NCBI GenBank assembly: GCA_023390775.1
Contig: JAEWCF010000025.1
Coordinates: 1 to 58,603, forward strand
Direction: 5' to 3'
Origin: Bacteroidota bacterium
GTDB lineage: Bacteria; Bacteroidota; Bacteroidia; Flavobacteriales; Flavobacteriaceae
Length of the DNA stretch: 58,603 nt
Below the pieces are notes generated by a model that worked only from the letters and a program-made list of their open reading frames with translations, was not told where the DNA came from and did no database searches. Each line of letters starts with the position of its first letter. Positions within the stretch are counted from its first letter, which is position 1. Below are positions 32,877 through 41,812 of this stretch, in pieces. The position numbers and the translations under genes were made by a program.

Positions 32877-34670
32877 TTAGAAACAGTAGTGGTTTTGTGC
32901 AATCAGTTTTGAAGCGATTGTTTCCCTCAACGCATTGACATTTGGCAGGACATCATACTTGGTGAAACGCCGCAGACCCACCATCATCATTTTCTGCTCG
33001 TCTCCTTCGGCAAAGCTGGCAATGCCTTCTTTTCCTTTTCGGTATATGGTATCGACGGCGTTATAAAGGTAGAGTTGCGCCATAGCGATTTGTTCCGCCA
33101 CGGCATCGGCGCCCCGTGTCTTGGCGAGTTTTTCGGCCCTTAGCAACGCCGATTCGGCGAGGTAGATCTCGATGAGGATATCGGCTGCGGCCATCAGCAA
33201 TTCCTGATGCGACTCCAGGTCCGGGCCAAATTTCTGCACTGCGGCGCCCGCCACCATCAGGAACGCCTTCTTGAGTTTGCCCACCATGCTTTTTTCCATC
33301 GAGAACAGTTCGCTGTGGTCCGGCAAGTCAAAATCGGGAATTCCCATCAATTCTTCCTGCACTTTCATGGCGGGAGTTAACAGGTCCACGTGTCCCTTCA
33401 TCGCCTTCTTGATCAGCATCCCCACGCAAAGCATCCGGTTGATCTCATTCGTGCCCTCGTAAATTCGCGAGATCCGGGCGTCGCGCCAGGCGCTTTCCAT
33501 GGGTGTGTCTTCGCTAAAGCCCATCCCGCCCAGGATCTGTATCCCTTCGTCCGAACAATTCTGGATATCCTCGCTCACCGCGACCTTCAGGATCGAACAT
33601 TCTATCGCGAATTCCTCAACTCCCTTGAGTTCGGCTTCCTGATGCGAAGCGCCGTCGGCCTCGCGGGCCTTGATCCTGTCCTCGATGCTCTTCGTGGCAC
33701 GGTAGGTTGCGCTTTCCCCTGCAAAACAGGAAGTCGCCATTTCGGCGAGTTTGCTGCGGATGGCCCCGAAGCTCGAAATCGGTACATTGAACTGCACGCG
33801 TTCGTTGGCATATTTAACCGCACCGGAGGTTACCCTTCGCTGTGCGTCGAGGCATGCGCCGGCGAGTTTGATCCGGCCCACATTGAGCGCATTCATGGCG
33901 ATTTTGAACCCTTCGCCACGCCCCGCCAGCATATTTTCCACAGGAACTTTGGTCTCGTTGAAAAATACCTGTCGGGTAGAGGACGCCCTGATGCCCAGTT
34001 TGTGTTCCTCCTCGTTCATCGAAATGCCGTTGGCCGGGTCGTTCTCCACGATGAAACCCGTGATGTTCTTGTCGTCCTCAATCCTGGCAAATACTATAAA
34101 GAGGCTGCAAAAACCGGCGTTTGATATCCACATCTTTTGGCCGGTGATCTTGTAGTAGGTCCCGTCTTCGCTGAGCACAGCCTTTGTCTTCCCCGAATTC
34201 GCATCGGAACCGGCTCCCGGCTCGGTCAAACAATACGCGCCAAACCATTCGCCCGAGGCCAGTTTGGGGACATACTTCATTTTTTGTTCTTCGGTGCCGT
34301 AAAGCGTGATCGGCATCGTTCCGATTCCCGTGTGCGCGCCAAATGCGGTGGAGAAGGAGCCCGTCGCCCCAGAAATATAGTCGCAGACCAGCATCGTCGA
34401 AACGAATCCCATCCCCAACCCGCCGTATTGTTCGGGCACGGCAACACCCAAAAGCCCGAGTTCACCCGCCTTTTTCATGCATTCCACCGTAAAGGCGTAA
34501 TCCTTGTTCTCGAAACGGTCCTTGTTTGGCCAGACCTCCCGGTCAATGAAATCACGCACGGTATCGCGCATCATGATTTGTTCCTCGCTGAAATTCTCGG
34601 GTGTGAATACGTCCTCGCAAAGGGTTTCGCGAACGATGAACTGGCCGCCGCGGGTAATATTTTTTTCCAT
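32877..34670 (-). CDS. acyl-CoA dehydrogenase (long-chain, ~600-residue class)
   Basis: 597 residues, longer than classical ~380-residue enzymes because of a C-terminal helical extension, as in VLCAD/ACAD9 and many flavobacterial enzymes. The FAD enzyme introduces the trans-2 double bond into acyl-CoA. Seen: the N-terminal domain, LTEPGAGSDANS (FAD/substrate loop), QMW-type ITGQKMWISNAG, and IYEGTNEINRML, where family members often keep the catalytic Glu. Last gene of the marR-led beta-oxidation operon. Its ATG overlaps by one base (TAATG) the stop of the disrupted four-helix-bundle frame. Confidence 0.95.
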   Translation of the reverse strand: MEKNITRGGQFIVRETLCEDVFTPENFSEEQIMMRDTVRDFIDREVWPNKDRFENKDYAFTVECMKKAGELGLLGVAVPEQYGGLGMGFVSTMLVCDYISGATGSFSTAFGAHTGIGTMPITLYGTEEQKMKYVPKLASGEWFGAYCLTEPGAGSDANSGKTKAVLSEDGTYYKITGQKMWISNAGFCSLFIVFARIEDDKNITGFIVENDPANGISMNEEEHKLGIRASSTRQVFFNETKVPVENMLAGRGEGFKIAMNALNVGRIKLAGACLDAQRRVTSGAVKYANERVQFNVPISSFGAIRSKLAEMATSCFAGESATYRATKSIEDRIKAREADGASHQEAELKGVEEFAIECSILKVAVSEDIQNCSDEGIQILGGMGFSEDTPMESAWRDARISRIYEGTNEINRMLCVGMLIKKAMKGHVDLLTPAMKVQEELMGIPDFDLPDHSELFSMEKSMVGKLKKAFLMVAGAAVQKFGPDLESHQELLMAAADILIEIYLAESALLRAEKLAKTRGADAVAEQIAMAQLYLYNAVDTIYRKGKEGIASFAEGDEQKMMMVGLRRFTKYDVLPNVNALRETIASKLIAQNHYCF

Positions 34671-35067
34671 TATAAATTATAAATTTTAAAATATAAATTG
34701 GGTTTTATGGTTGACTTGGTCTTTGGATCTCGATTTAAGTTTTTTAAAATTCGATGCAAAATATTAATAATGTGCAAGAGCTCGTCCTGAGGCTCAATGA
34801 GGTTTACCTTTGTAATTTCGGACTTCTCCAACAATTTAAGCCAGTACATCGTTTCACGAGCTTCCTTACAGGCTATTGACAATTTGCTTGCAAATCCCTC
34901 CGCGATTGTGCGGCGATCGCTTCCTCGACATTTGCTCCTATGCTGGTTCCGCACCGATAGATTTGTTTGGAGATAATATATTCTCCTTCGCCCTGCAGTA
35001 TTCTTGCAAGCTTGATCATTTGCACGGCAAATCCAAAACTTTTTTCTGCAATTATATTGAATTTCAT
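34670..35067 (-). pseudogene. four-helix-bundle protein gene with a frameshift
   Basis: Two overlapping frames together give one protein of the 23S rRNA intervening-sequence/four-helix-bundle family. The first (from ATG 35067) reads KSFGFAVQMIKLARIL...GTSIGANVEEAIAAQSRRD, then goes out of frame and stops. The second continues ASKLSIACKEARETMYWL...IINILHRILK. Family members read about SRKDFIAKMSIAYKEARET across this junction, so one T appears lost in the T-run at 34892-34894 (seen as AAA on the plus strand). The end of the frame runs into an AT-rich repeat. It is either a true pseudogene or a sequencing indel in a short homopolymer. It interrupts the beta-oxidation operon. Confidence 0.85.
34671..34702. 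repeat. AT-rich dispersed repeat before the acyl-CoA dehydrogenase
   Basis: Reverse complement of the CCCAATTTATA... element at 1728-1760, abutting the ATG at 34670. Confidence 0.6.
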
Positions 35068-35136
35068 AAATGGTGATTTGGTGAAATCGCTGGTTTAAAT
35101 AATCGTTATTGATACGGGAAAACCATCCATCACACC

Positions 35137-35166
35137 ATTTATAATTTAAAATTTATAATTTATAAT
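35137..35166. repeat. AT-rich dispersed repeat after the thiolase stop
   Basis: TTTATAATTTAAAATTTATA-type sequence overlapping the thiolase stop codon at 35160. Confidence 0.6.
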
Positions 35167-36341
35167 AACTCATAAATCCCCGCCGCTCCCTGCCCCGTCC
35201 CCACGCACATCGTGACCATCCCGTATTTGAGGCCCCGGAGTTTCATCTCGTCAAAAAGCTGTACCGAAAGCTTCGCGCCGGTGCACCCCAGCGGATGGCC
35301 GAGGGCGATCGCGCCGCCGTTCACGTTAATGATGTCAGGGTTAAGACCTAGTTCGCGGATGACGGCGAGCGATTGCGATGCGAACGCCTCGTTGAGTTCG
35401 ATGAGCTGGATGTCCTCCTGTTTCATTCCGGCCTGCGCCAATGCTTTCGGGATTGCCTTGATGGGCCCGATTCCCATGATGCGCGGCTCCACACCGGCCG
35501 AGGCGTAACTCACAAGCCTTGCAATCGGGACGAGGTTTAGTTCCTTGACCATCTCTTCGCTCATGACCATCACGAAAGCGGCGCCATCGCTCATTTGCGA
35601 CGAGTTTCCCGCCGTCACGCTTCCGTCTGCCGCAAACACGGGCTTGAGTTTTCCGAGTGCATCAAGCGAGGTGTCGGCGCGAGGGCCTTCGTCCTTGGTA
35701 ACCGTATAGCTGCGCGTGGCTTTTTTACCGTCTTCGCCCAAGTATGTCTGTTCGATATTGATCGGGACAATCTGTTTGTCAAACTTGCCGTCGGCCTGTG
35801 CCTTCAGCGCTTTTTGATGCGATTGGTATGCGAATTTGTCCTGGTCCTCGCGGGAAATATGGAACTCCTTCGCGACCGCCTCGGCCGTAAGGCCCATTCC
35901 CCAGTAATAATCCTCCTTGCCGTCTTTGGCCAGTGCGTAATCGGGAACGGGTTTGTACCCGCCCATCGGAATGAAGCTCATGCTCTCGGCCCCGCCCGCG
36001 ATGATGCAGTTCGCCATGCCCGCCTGGATCTTCGCCGTTGCCATCCCGATCGTCTCGATCCCCGAGGCACAATAACGGTTAACCGTAACCCCGGGAACAT
36101 CGTGTATCTTCAAGCCCATCAGCGAAATAAGCCTTGCCATGTTAAGTCCCTGTTCAGCTTCAGGCATCGCGTTGCCCACCATAACATCGTCAATCCTGGC
36201 TTTGTCGAATTCTGGAAGTGCGCCCATCATGTGCGCGATGGTCTCAGCCGCGAGTTCGTCGGGCCTCTTGAACCTGAACACTCCTTTTGGCGCTTTGCCC
36301 ACGGCGGTTCTAAAACCGGAAACGATATATGCTTGCTTCAT
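35160..36341 (-). CDS. fadA: acetyl-CoA acyltransferase (3-ketoacyl-CoA thiolase)
   Basis: 393 residues, the standard thiolase length. It performs the last step of beta-oxidation, cleaving 3-ketoacyl-CoA with CoA. Catalytic residues visible: nucleophilic Cys in VNRYCASGIETI, His in GGAIALGHPLGCTGAK and the second Cys in TMCVGTGQGAAGIYE. Third gene of the operon, downstream of the fused dehydrogenase/hydratase with which it would form a beta-oxidation complex. The spacers on both sides carry AT-rich repeats. Confidence 0.96.
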   Translation of the reverse strand: MKQAYIVSGFRTAVGKAPKGVFRFKRPDELAAETIAHMMGALPEFDKARIDDVMVGNAMPEAEQGLNMARLISLMGLKIHDVPGVTVNRYCASGIETIGMATAKIQAGMANCIIAGGAESMSFIPMGGYKPVPDYALAKDGKEDYYWGMGLTAEAVAKEFHISREDQDKFAYQSHQKALKAQADGKFDKQIVPINIEQTYLGEDGKKATRSYTVTKDEGPRADTSLDALGKLKPVFAADGSVTAGNSSQMSDGAAFVMVMSEEMVKELNLVPIARLVSYASAGVEPRIMGIGPIKAIPKALAQAGMKQEDIQLIELNEAFASQSLAVIRELGLNPDIINVNGGAIALGHPLGCTGAKLSVQLFDEMKLRGLKYGMVTMCVGTGQGAAGIYELL

Positions 36342-36376
36342 TATTATAAATTTTGAATTTTAAATTATAAATTAGG
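36342..36376. repeat. AT-rich dispersed repeat before the thiolase start
   Basis: Same family as 1728-1760, inverted, directly upstream of the thiolase ATG. Confidence 0.6.
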
Positions 36377-36416
36377 TTTAACCGTTAAGGAAGGCTAATT
36401 ACTTTAAATCAAGCCA

Positions 36417-36449
36417 TTTATAATTTGTAATTTATAATTTGTAATTAAT
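36417..36449. repeat. AT-rich dispersed repeat at the fadB stop
   Basis: TTTATAATTTGTAATTTATA-type sequence overlapping the stop at 36445. Confidence 0.6.
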
Positions 36450-38835
36450 TTCTAAGTGGTTTTCCCTTCGTCAACATAAACTGGATCCTTTCCAGCGTCT
36501 TGCGCTCGGTACAGAGCGACAAAAAGGCTTCGCGTTCCAAATCGAGCAGGTATTGTTCCGATACGAGCGTGGGTTCCGAAAGGTCGCCGCCCGCCATGAC
36601 ATAGGCGAGTTTGTTTGCGATTTTCCGGTCGTGTTCCGAGATGAATTTGCCGGCTTCCATCGAGTCGGTACCTACCAGAAACATGCCCAGCGCCTGTTTG
36701 CCCAATACCTTGACATCTTTTCGTCTCACAGGCTGCGTATAGCCGGCCTGGGCCATCACAAGTGCGTGTTTTTTGGCCTCGGCAATCTGGCGGTCACGGT
36801 TGACCACTACGATGTCCTTGCCTTTTTGCAGAATTCCCAAATCGTAAGCTTCATGGGCCGAGGTCGATACCTTCGCCATGCCAATGGTCAGGAAATATTC
36901 CTGCAACACATTGAGTTCGACATCATTCTTGCGGAAGGTATCCGAAGCCCGAAGCGCCATTTCCTTGCTGCCGCCGCCCCCGGGAATCACGCCAACGCCG
37001 AATTCCACGAGGCCGATGTATGTTTCGGCGGCTGCGACGACCTTGTCGGCATGCATGCTCATCTCGCACCCTCCGCCCAAAGTCATCCCGTGCGGGGCGA
37101 CGATCACCGGAATCGCGGAATACCGCACGCGCATCATCGTATCCTGGAACATCTTGATGGCCATGTTGAGCTCGTCGTATTCCTGCTCGACGGCCATCAT
37201 GAAGATCATCCCGATGTTGGCGCCCACCGAGAAATTGGCTCCCTGGTTCCCGATCACCAATCCGGAGAAATCCCTTTCGGCAAGGTCGATGGCCTTGTTG
37301 ATTCCCTGCAGTACGCCGCCTCCGATGGTGTTCATTTTTGACCTGAACTCAAGATTCAGGATACCGTCGCCAAGATCCTGGATCACAGAATCTGAATTGC
37401 GCCAAACTTTATTCGATTCGCGGATATTGTCGAGGATGATAAAGGCCTCCTGGCCTGGAATTTTTTTGTGCGTTCCCGAGGCGGGATCGTAGTAAAATTT
37501 TTGGCCGTTTCGTACCTGGTAAAATGTTGCGTCCGGCGACTGCGAAAGCTTCAGCACCCATTCGGCGGGTTCGTTGCCTTCGGCCCGGATAAGCTCGATG
37601 CCTTTGGCGATCCCGATGGAATCCCAAATTTCAAAGGGGCCGTTTTCCCATCCGAAGCCGGCCTTCATCGCATCGTCTACCTTGTAGATTTCATTCGAAA
37701 TTTCGGGTACCCGGTTGGCCACGTATGCAAACATGCCGGCAAGGTTGCTGCGGTAAAATTCGCCGGCCTTGTCATTCCCGGTGATGAGCACCTTAAAACG
37801 ATCGATGGGCCGTTCAATGGTTTTCGTGAGCTCCAACGTCGCGAACTGCGCTTTTTTTTGCGGTCGGTATTGCATGGATTCAAGATCCAATGCGAGGATT
37901 TCCTTTCCTTCCTTCTTGTAGAATCCCTGGCCCGACTTGCTGCCAAGCCATTTGTTCTCGTTCATTTGATTGATATAGTCCGGCAATTTGAAGAGCTCAT
38001 GCTGCTCGTCGTCGGGAACGCCCTGGTACAATCCGTTAGCGACGTGCACCAGTGTATCCAATCCCACCACATCGACGGTCCTGAAGGTTGCCGATTTTGG
38101 CCTGCCGATCACCGGGCCGGTCAATTTGTCCACTTCTTCTACCGTAAGCCCCATTTTTTTTACCTGATGGAACAGGCTCATGATCCCGTAGATCCCGATG
38201 CGGTTGCCGATAAAGGCCGGCGTGTCTTTGGCAATGACCGATGTTTTGCCAAGGAATTGTTCGCCGTAGTCATTCAGGAAGTCCACCAATTCCGGCGAAG
38301 TATCGGGGCCCGGAATGATCTCAAAAAGTTTGAGGTAGCGCGCGGGATTGAAGAAATGGGTCCCGCAAAAATGCTTTCGGAAATCGTCGCTGCGCCCCTC
38401 GGCCATGAGATGGATCGGGATGCCTGAGGTGTTGGAAGTGACGATGGTCCCCGGTTTGCGGTACTTCTCAATATTTTCAAAGACCTGCTTCTTGATGTCG
38501 AGGCGTTCGATCACGACCTCGATGATCCAGTCGGCGGAGGCGATGTCCTTGAAGTTGTCCTCCATGTTTCCCGTAGTGATTCGGTTTGCGAACGACGGGT
38601 GGTAGATAGGCGAAGGTTTGCTCTTTAGTGCAGTGGCCAGGTGATCGTTCACCAATCGGTTTCGCACCGCTTTGTCGGCAAGTGTCAGCCCCTTGGCCGA
38701 TTCGGCGGGCGTGAGTTCGCGGGGGACGATGTCCAGGAGAAGCACTTCGGCACCGATGTTCGCAAAATGGCACGCGATGCCCGATCCCATGATCCCCGAA
38801 CCGATCACCGCGACTTTCCTGATGTTGCGTTTCAT
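36445..38835 (-). CDS. fadB: fused 3-hydroxyacyl-CoA dehydrogenase / enoyl-CoA hydratase
   Basis: 796 residues. Order is dehydrogenase first: NAD-binding VIGSGIMGSGIACHFA (10-25), then the C-terminal dehydrogenase domains (about 190-440), followed by an enoyl-CoA hydratase/isomerase (crotonase) domain (about 475-690; GNQGANFSVGANIG and GGGCEMSMHADKV). This is the reverse of E. coli FadB (hydratase first) and is common in Bacteroidota and others (fadN type). It hydrates enoyl-CoA and oxidises the 3-hydroxy product. It overlaps marR by 4 bp (ATGA), so the two are translationally coupled. Confidence 0.95.
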   Translation of the reverse strand: MKRNIRKVAVIGSGIMGSGIACHFANIGAEVLLLDIVPRELTPAESAKGLTLADKAVRNRLVNDHLATALKSKPSPIYHPSFANRITTGNMEDNFKDIASADWIIEVVIERLDIKKQVFENIEKYRKPGTIVTSNTSGIPIHLMAEGRSDDFRKHFCGTHFFNPARYLKLFEIIPGPDTSPELVDFLNDYGEQFLGKTSVIAKDTPAFIGNRIGIYGIMSLFHQVKKMGLTVEEVDKLTGPVIGRPKSATFRTVDVVGLDTLVHVANGLYQGVPDDEQHELFKLPDYINQMNENKWLGSKSGQGFYKKEGKEILALDLESMQYRPQKKAQFATLELTKTIERPIDRFKVLITGNDKAGEFYRSNLAGMFAYVANRVPEISNEIYKVDDAMKAGFGWENGPFEIWDSIGIAKGIELIRAEGNEPAEWVLKLSQSPDATFYQVRNGQKFYYDPASGTHKKIPGQEAFIILDNIRESNKVWRNSDSVIQDLGDGILNLEFRSKMNTIGGGVLQGINKAIDLAERDFSGLVIGNQGANFSVGANIGMIFMMAVEQEYDELNMAIKMFQDTMMRVRYSAIPVIVAPHGMTLGGGCEMSMHADKVVAAAETYIGLVEFGVGVIPGGGGSKEMALRASDTFRKNDVELNVLQEYFLTIGMAKVSTSAHEAYDLGILQKGKDIVVVNRDRQIAEAKKHALVMAQAGYTQPVRRKDVKVLGKQALGMFLVGTDSMEAGKFISEHDRKIANKLAYVMAGGDLSEPTLVSEQYLLDLEREAFLSLCTERKTLERIQFMLTKGKPLRN

Positions 38836-39275
38836 AGTTTGTGTTTAAATATTTGACCTTCGCCGACAAGGGTATTGATGGCATCGGCAACTTCATAAAA
38901 ATGTGCGATCTTTTGTTCGCTTACCCTGGAGCGGACCGCCTCGTTGAAAGCAATGACGGTTTCACGCGAACGCTCCCTCATCTGCTTGCCAAATTCGGTC
39001 AGGTGGATGAGTACGCCGCGGCCGTCCTCCGGGTTGGGCCGACGGGTGATCAGGCCTTTCTCTTCCATCGATTTTAGCGTGCGTGACAAACTTGTCGGCT
39101 CCATACCCATTTGCGGGGCAAGCGTGGTCGAGGGCGTACCGTTTTCCCGATCGATATTAAGCAGAACGAACCCGATGGCCATTGAACCGCCGTAGGTGGC
39201 GGCCTGCTCGTTGTACATCCGGGCGACTGCCTGCCATGTGGCGCGCAATACATAGTCGATGGCGGGTTCCCTCAT
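38832..39275 (-). CDS. MarR-family repressor of the beta-oxidation operon
   Basis: 147 residues with a MarR winged helix-turn-helix (about 50-110; TTLAPQMGMEPTSLSRTLKSMEEKGLI and the wing RRPNPEDGRGVLIHLTEFG, each read in parts). First gene of marR-fadB-fadA-(4HB)-acyl-CoA dehydrogenase. A near-perfect 22-bp palindrome 20 bp upstream is the likely operator, giving autorepression and control of the whole operon. The effector is probably an acyl-CoA or fatty acid, by analogy with other regulators of this pathway; that is inference. The -7 box TATCTTTG lies only 6 bp before the ATG, so the mRNA is probably leaderless or nearly so. Confidence 0.9.
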   Translation of the reverse strand: MREPAIDYVLRATWQAVARMYNEQAATYGGSMAIGFVLLNIDRENGTPSTTLAPQMGMEPTSLSRTLKSMEEKGLITRRPNPEDGRGVLIHLTEFGKQMRERSRETVIAFNEAVRSRVSEQKIAHFYEVADAINTLVGEGQIFKHKL

Positions 39276-39280
39276 AAATC

Positions 39281-39288
39281 CAAAGATA
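39281..39288 (-). promoter_or_regulatory. -7 box of the marR-fad operon
   Basis: TATCTTTG (minus strand, exact TAnnTTTG). The transcription start expected a few bases downstream nearly coincides with the marR ATG at 39275. Confidence 0.5.
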
Positions 39289-39294
39289 GCAAAA

Positions 39295-39316
39295 TTTATT
39301 ATGCACGCATAGTAAA
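39295..39316. promoter_or_regulatory. probable MarR operator
   Basis: Palindrome: TTTATTATGC (39295-39304), AC centre, GCATAGTAAA (39307-39316); nine of ten pairs match. Size and position, just upstream of the -7 box where RNA polymerase would contact -33, fit a MarR dimer site. Confidence 0.75.
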
Positions 39317-39361
39317 TAAAATTTTTTTGGCGAATCGGGGCAGGCGGCGTAACTTACTGTC

Positions 39362-40381
39362 ATGCGCAAAAGGTTAAGCAAGCTCTTCGGTCATTACCGC
39401 GTGGAGGCCGTCCGTATCATTCCATACCGTTCTTACGGGTCCGGAACCGAACTGTATATCAAGGGCCGCGTGCTCGACAACCGGCCGCTCGAATATCACG
39501 AGGGCCAGACATGGTGGCAATCGATGCGCAACGCGCTGCGGCAGTTCGATACCCATGAGATCCCGGGATTGAAGGTCATCCTTACCATCGGCGACCATCG
39601 GCTGGAAACCCTGACCGATGCGAAAGGGTATTTTCTTTTCGACCTGGTCCTCCCGAACAACATCTCCCATTTTTCCGATCACGAGGGATGGGTGCCGTTT
39701 TCGATTTTTTCGGAAGCTACCGCCACTGCGGCCGAGTCGGCGGTATTTACCGGTGAATTCCTGATTCCCGACCCCGATGCCGATTACGGGATCATCAGCG
39801 ACATCGACGACACGATCCTCAACACCGGCGTGACGTCTTTTTTGAAATGGAAGGTCATCCGAAATTCGCTGTTTGTAAATGCATTCAGGCGCATCCCGCT
39901 CAAGGACGCACCGCAATTGTACCGAAAACTGCACAAAGGCGTCCTCAACAAGGAAAAGAATCCGGTGTTTTACCTGAGCAACAGCCCTTGGAACATGTAC
40001 CGTTACCTCGAACTGTTCCTGGACCACAACGGTTTTCCCAAGGGGCCCATTTTGCTGCGGAGTTTCGGGAGCATCTTCAGGCGCGCCACCGCAGCCGAAA
40101 AGCCGCACAAACAGAAGGAGATCATCAACCTGCTGGAAAATTATCCATCGATGAAATTCGTGCTCATCGGGGACAGCGGCGAACACGACGCGTCGATCTA
40201 CACCGATATTGCCGTCCAGTTTCCCGACCGGATCCTCTGCATCTATCTGCGTTCGGTCCCGCACAGGCGCAGGATGCGGCACGTCCGGAGCATTGTGGAT
40301 AATTTCAGGCAGGTTCCGGTACTGATGGTGGGCGAATCATCGGAAGCCGAAAAACATGCCGCCATGATCGGCCTTATTTGA
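39362..40381 (+). CDS. App1-like phosphatase (DUF2183, LNS2/HAD type)
   Basis: 339 residues. A beta-rich N-terminal part (about 1-135) precedes the catalytic domain. The HAD-type motif I is IISDIDDTILNTGVT (Asp-x-Asp-x-Thr variant DIDDTI), motif II lies in FYLSNSPWNMY, and the late GDSGEHD supplies metal-site acids. Yeast App1 is a phosphatidate phosphatase; bacterial members are presumed lipid phosphatases. It is divergent from the fatty-acid operon, with the MarR operator between, so it might be under the same control. It ends 44 bp before the peptidase ATG. Confidence 0.9.
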   Translation: MRKRLSKLFGHYRVEAVRIIPYRSYGSGTELYIKGRVLDNRPLEYHEGQTWWQSMRNALRQFDTHEIPGLKVILTIGDHRLETLTDAKGYFLFDLVLPNNISHFSDHEGWVPFSIFSEATATAAESAVFTGEFLIPDPDADYGIISDIDDTILNTGVTSFLKWKVIRNSLFVNAFRRIPLKDAPQLYRKLHKGVLNKEKNPVFYLSNSPWNMYRYLELFLDHNGFPKGPILLRSFGSIFRRATAAEKPHKQKEIINLLENYPSMKFVLIGDSGEHDASIYTDIAVQFPDRILCIYLRSVPHRRRMRHVRSIVDNFRQVPVLMVGESSEAEKHAAMIGLI

Positions 40382-40425
40382 TATTGGATCGAATACGTAT
40401 TTTTGTGGCTCAATCAATCAGCAAC

Positions 40426-41580
40426 ATGAAAATCAGCCACATCGTTACAGCCATTGCCCTTTTAGTATTCCTCACTGCATCGGCACAAAAACAGCGCGCA
40501 CGCGAATTTGGGATTCCCTTTAACGGTACCCCCGGAAAGTACAATGCGATCACCGATGTCGAAGGTGTATTGGTGGGATACAAGACGCTGATATCCGGAA
40601 GCGGAAAACTAAAGGTAGGCGAGGGGCCGGTGCGCACGGGCGTGACCGTGATCCTGCCCAAGGGAAAGACGGCGGATCCCGTTCCGGCCGGTTGGTTTTG
40701 CCTCAACGGCGATGGCGAGATGACGGGTACGACCGTAATCGATGAATACGGGAGCACGTACGGCCCCATCGGGATTACCAATACCAACAGCATCGGCGTG
40801 GTACGGGACGCGATAGGCGAGTGGAACATCAGGAATTTTTCTCAGGGCGGGCTGATTGATTTCTCGTTCGGGTTGCCCGTCGTGGCCGAGACTTTTGACG
40901 GGATCATGAGCGACATCAACGGGTTGCACGTCAAAAAGGAACATGTTTTCGAGGCGCTCGACAATGCGAAATCAGGTCCGGTGGCCGAAGGCAATGTGGG
41001 CGGTGGCACCGGAATGGGCCTCTTCCTGTTCAAGGGCGGGAGCGGAACTTCATCGCGCACCTTCAAGATTGACGGAAAACAATATACGGTGGGCGCGTTT
41101 GTCCAGGCAAATTTCGGCGGACGAAAGGATCTTGTGATTTCCGGAGTGCCCGTGGGCCGCGAAATCAGCGAGGCCATGCCGGTCTACAACAGCAAGCAAA
41201 AGGACGGTTCGATCATCGTCATCATCGCAACCGATGCTCCGCTGCTCCCGATGTTTTTGAAATCGGTTGCCAAACGCGCTTCGTTGGGCGTTGCACGCAC
41301 GGGTGGCCTCGGGCGAAACTCTTCCGGTGACCTGTTCCTGGCTTTTTCTACCATCGCACCGCAGTCAAATGAGAAGGGGACCGTTCTTAACTGGAGCACG
41401 ATTTCAAAGGAACACCTGGACCCCATTTATCAGGCTGCCATAGAATCTACAGAGGAAGCAATCATCAACGCGCTTCTCGCCGCCGAGACCATGGAAGGCA
41501 TCAATGGCAACACCACCTATGAGATTCCCAAGGACAGGCTGCGTGAAGTGATGAGGAAGTATGGGAGGTTTGAGAAGTAG
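40426..41580 (+). CDS. exported P1/DmpA-family (S58) N-terminal-nucleophile peptidase
   Basis: 384 residues from the ATG at 40426. That is where a signal peptide begins (MKISHIVTAIALLVFLTASA); the open frame before it starts with TTG and overlaps the previous gene. The DmpA fold autocleaves before a Ser in GLGRNSSGDLF, generating the N-terminal nucleophile, and this motif is intact near residue 305. GREFGI-type start, NAITDVEGVLVG and the GGGTGM loop (NVGGGTGMGLF) also fit. Family members cleave D- or beta-aminopeptides; export to the periplasm suggests peptide scavenging. Confidence 0.92.
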   Translation: MKISHIVTAIALLVFLTASAQKQRAREFGIPFNGTPGKYNAITDVEGVLVGYKTLISGSGKLKVGEGPVRTGVTVILPKGKTADPVPAGWFCLNGDGEMTGTTVIDEYGSTYGPIGITNTNSIGVVRDAIGEWNIRNFSQGGLIDFSFGLPVVAETFDGIMSDINGLHVKKEHVFEALDNAKSGPVAEGNVGGGTGMGLFLFKGGSGTSSRTFKIDGKQYTVGAFVQANFGGRKDLVISGVPVGREISEAMPVYNSKQKDGSIIVIIATDAPLLPMFLKSVAKRASLGVARTGGLGRNSSGDLFLAFSTIAPQSNEKGTVLNWSTISKEHLDPIYQAAIESTEEAIINALLAAETMEGINGNTTYEIPKDRLREVMRKYGRFEK

Positions 41581-41589
41581 CTGTGAGAA

Positions 41590-41639
41590 GCTGTCAGCTG
41601 TCAGCTGTCAGTCGTCAGTCGTCAGTCATCAGTCGTCAG
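41590..41639. repeat. 7-bp tandem repeat (GCTGTCA / GTCGTCA)
   Basis: About seven units, beginning 9 bp after the peptidase stop. Confidence 0.85.
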
Positions 41640-41706
41640 CAGGATTGCGGTAACTGGACGGATGTTATTTTAAGGAAGTTGGAAGATATAGGTTTATTTA
41701 AAGTTC

Positions 41707-41734
41707 ATTCGTCATTCGTCATTCGACATTCGAC
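41707..41734. repeat. 7-bp tandem repeat (ATTCGTC / ATTCGAC)
   Basis: Four exact-length units; the same unit as 21097-21152 in opposite orientation. Confidence 0.85.
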
Positions 41735-41762
41735 ATTTACTCTGCTATAGCTCCGTGCCGTT

Positions 41763-41812
41763 CGGTTTCGCCTCGGGTCGTCATTTGACATTTGACATTC
41801 GACCTTCGTCAT
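41763..41812. repeat. shared CGGTTTCGCCTCGGGTC motif followed by ATTTGAC repeats
   Basis: 41763-41779 matches the reverse complement of 32636-32652 with one change. From 41780 to the response-regulator stop at 41813 the unit TCATTTGACATTTGACATTC continues the 7-bp repeat. Confidence 0.6.
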
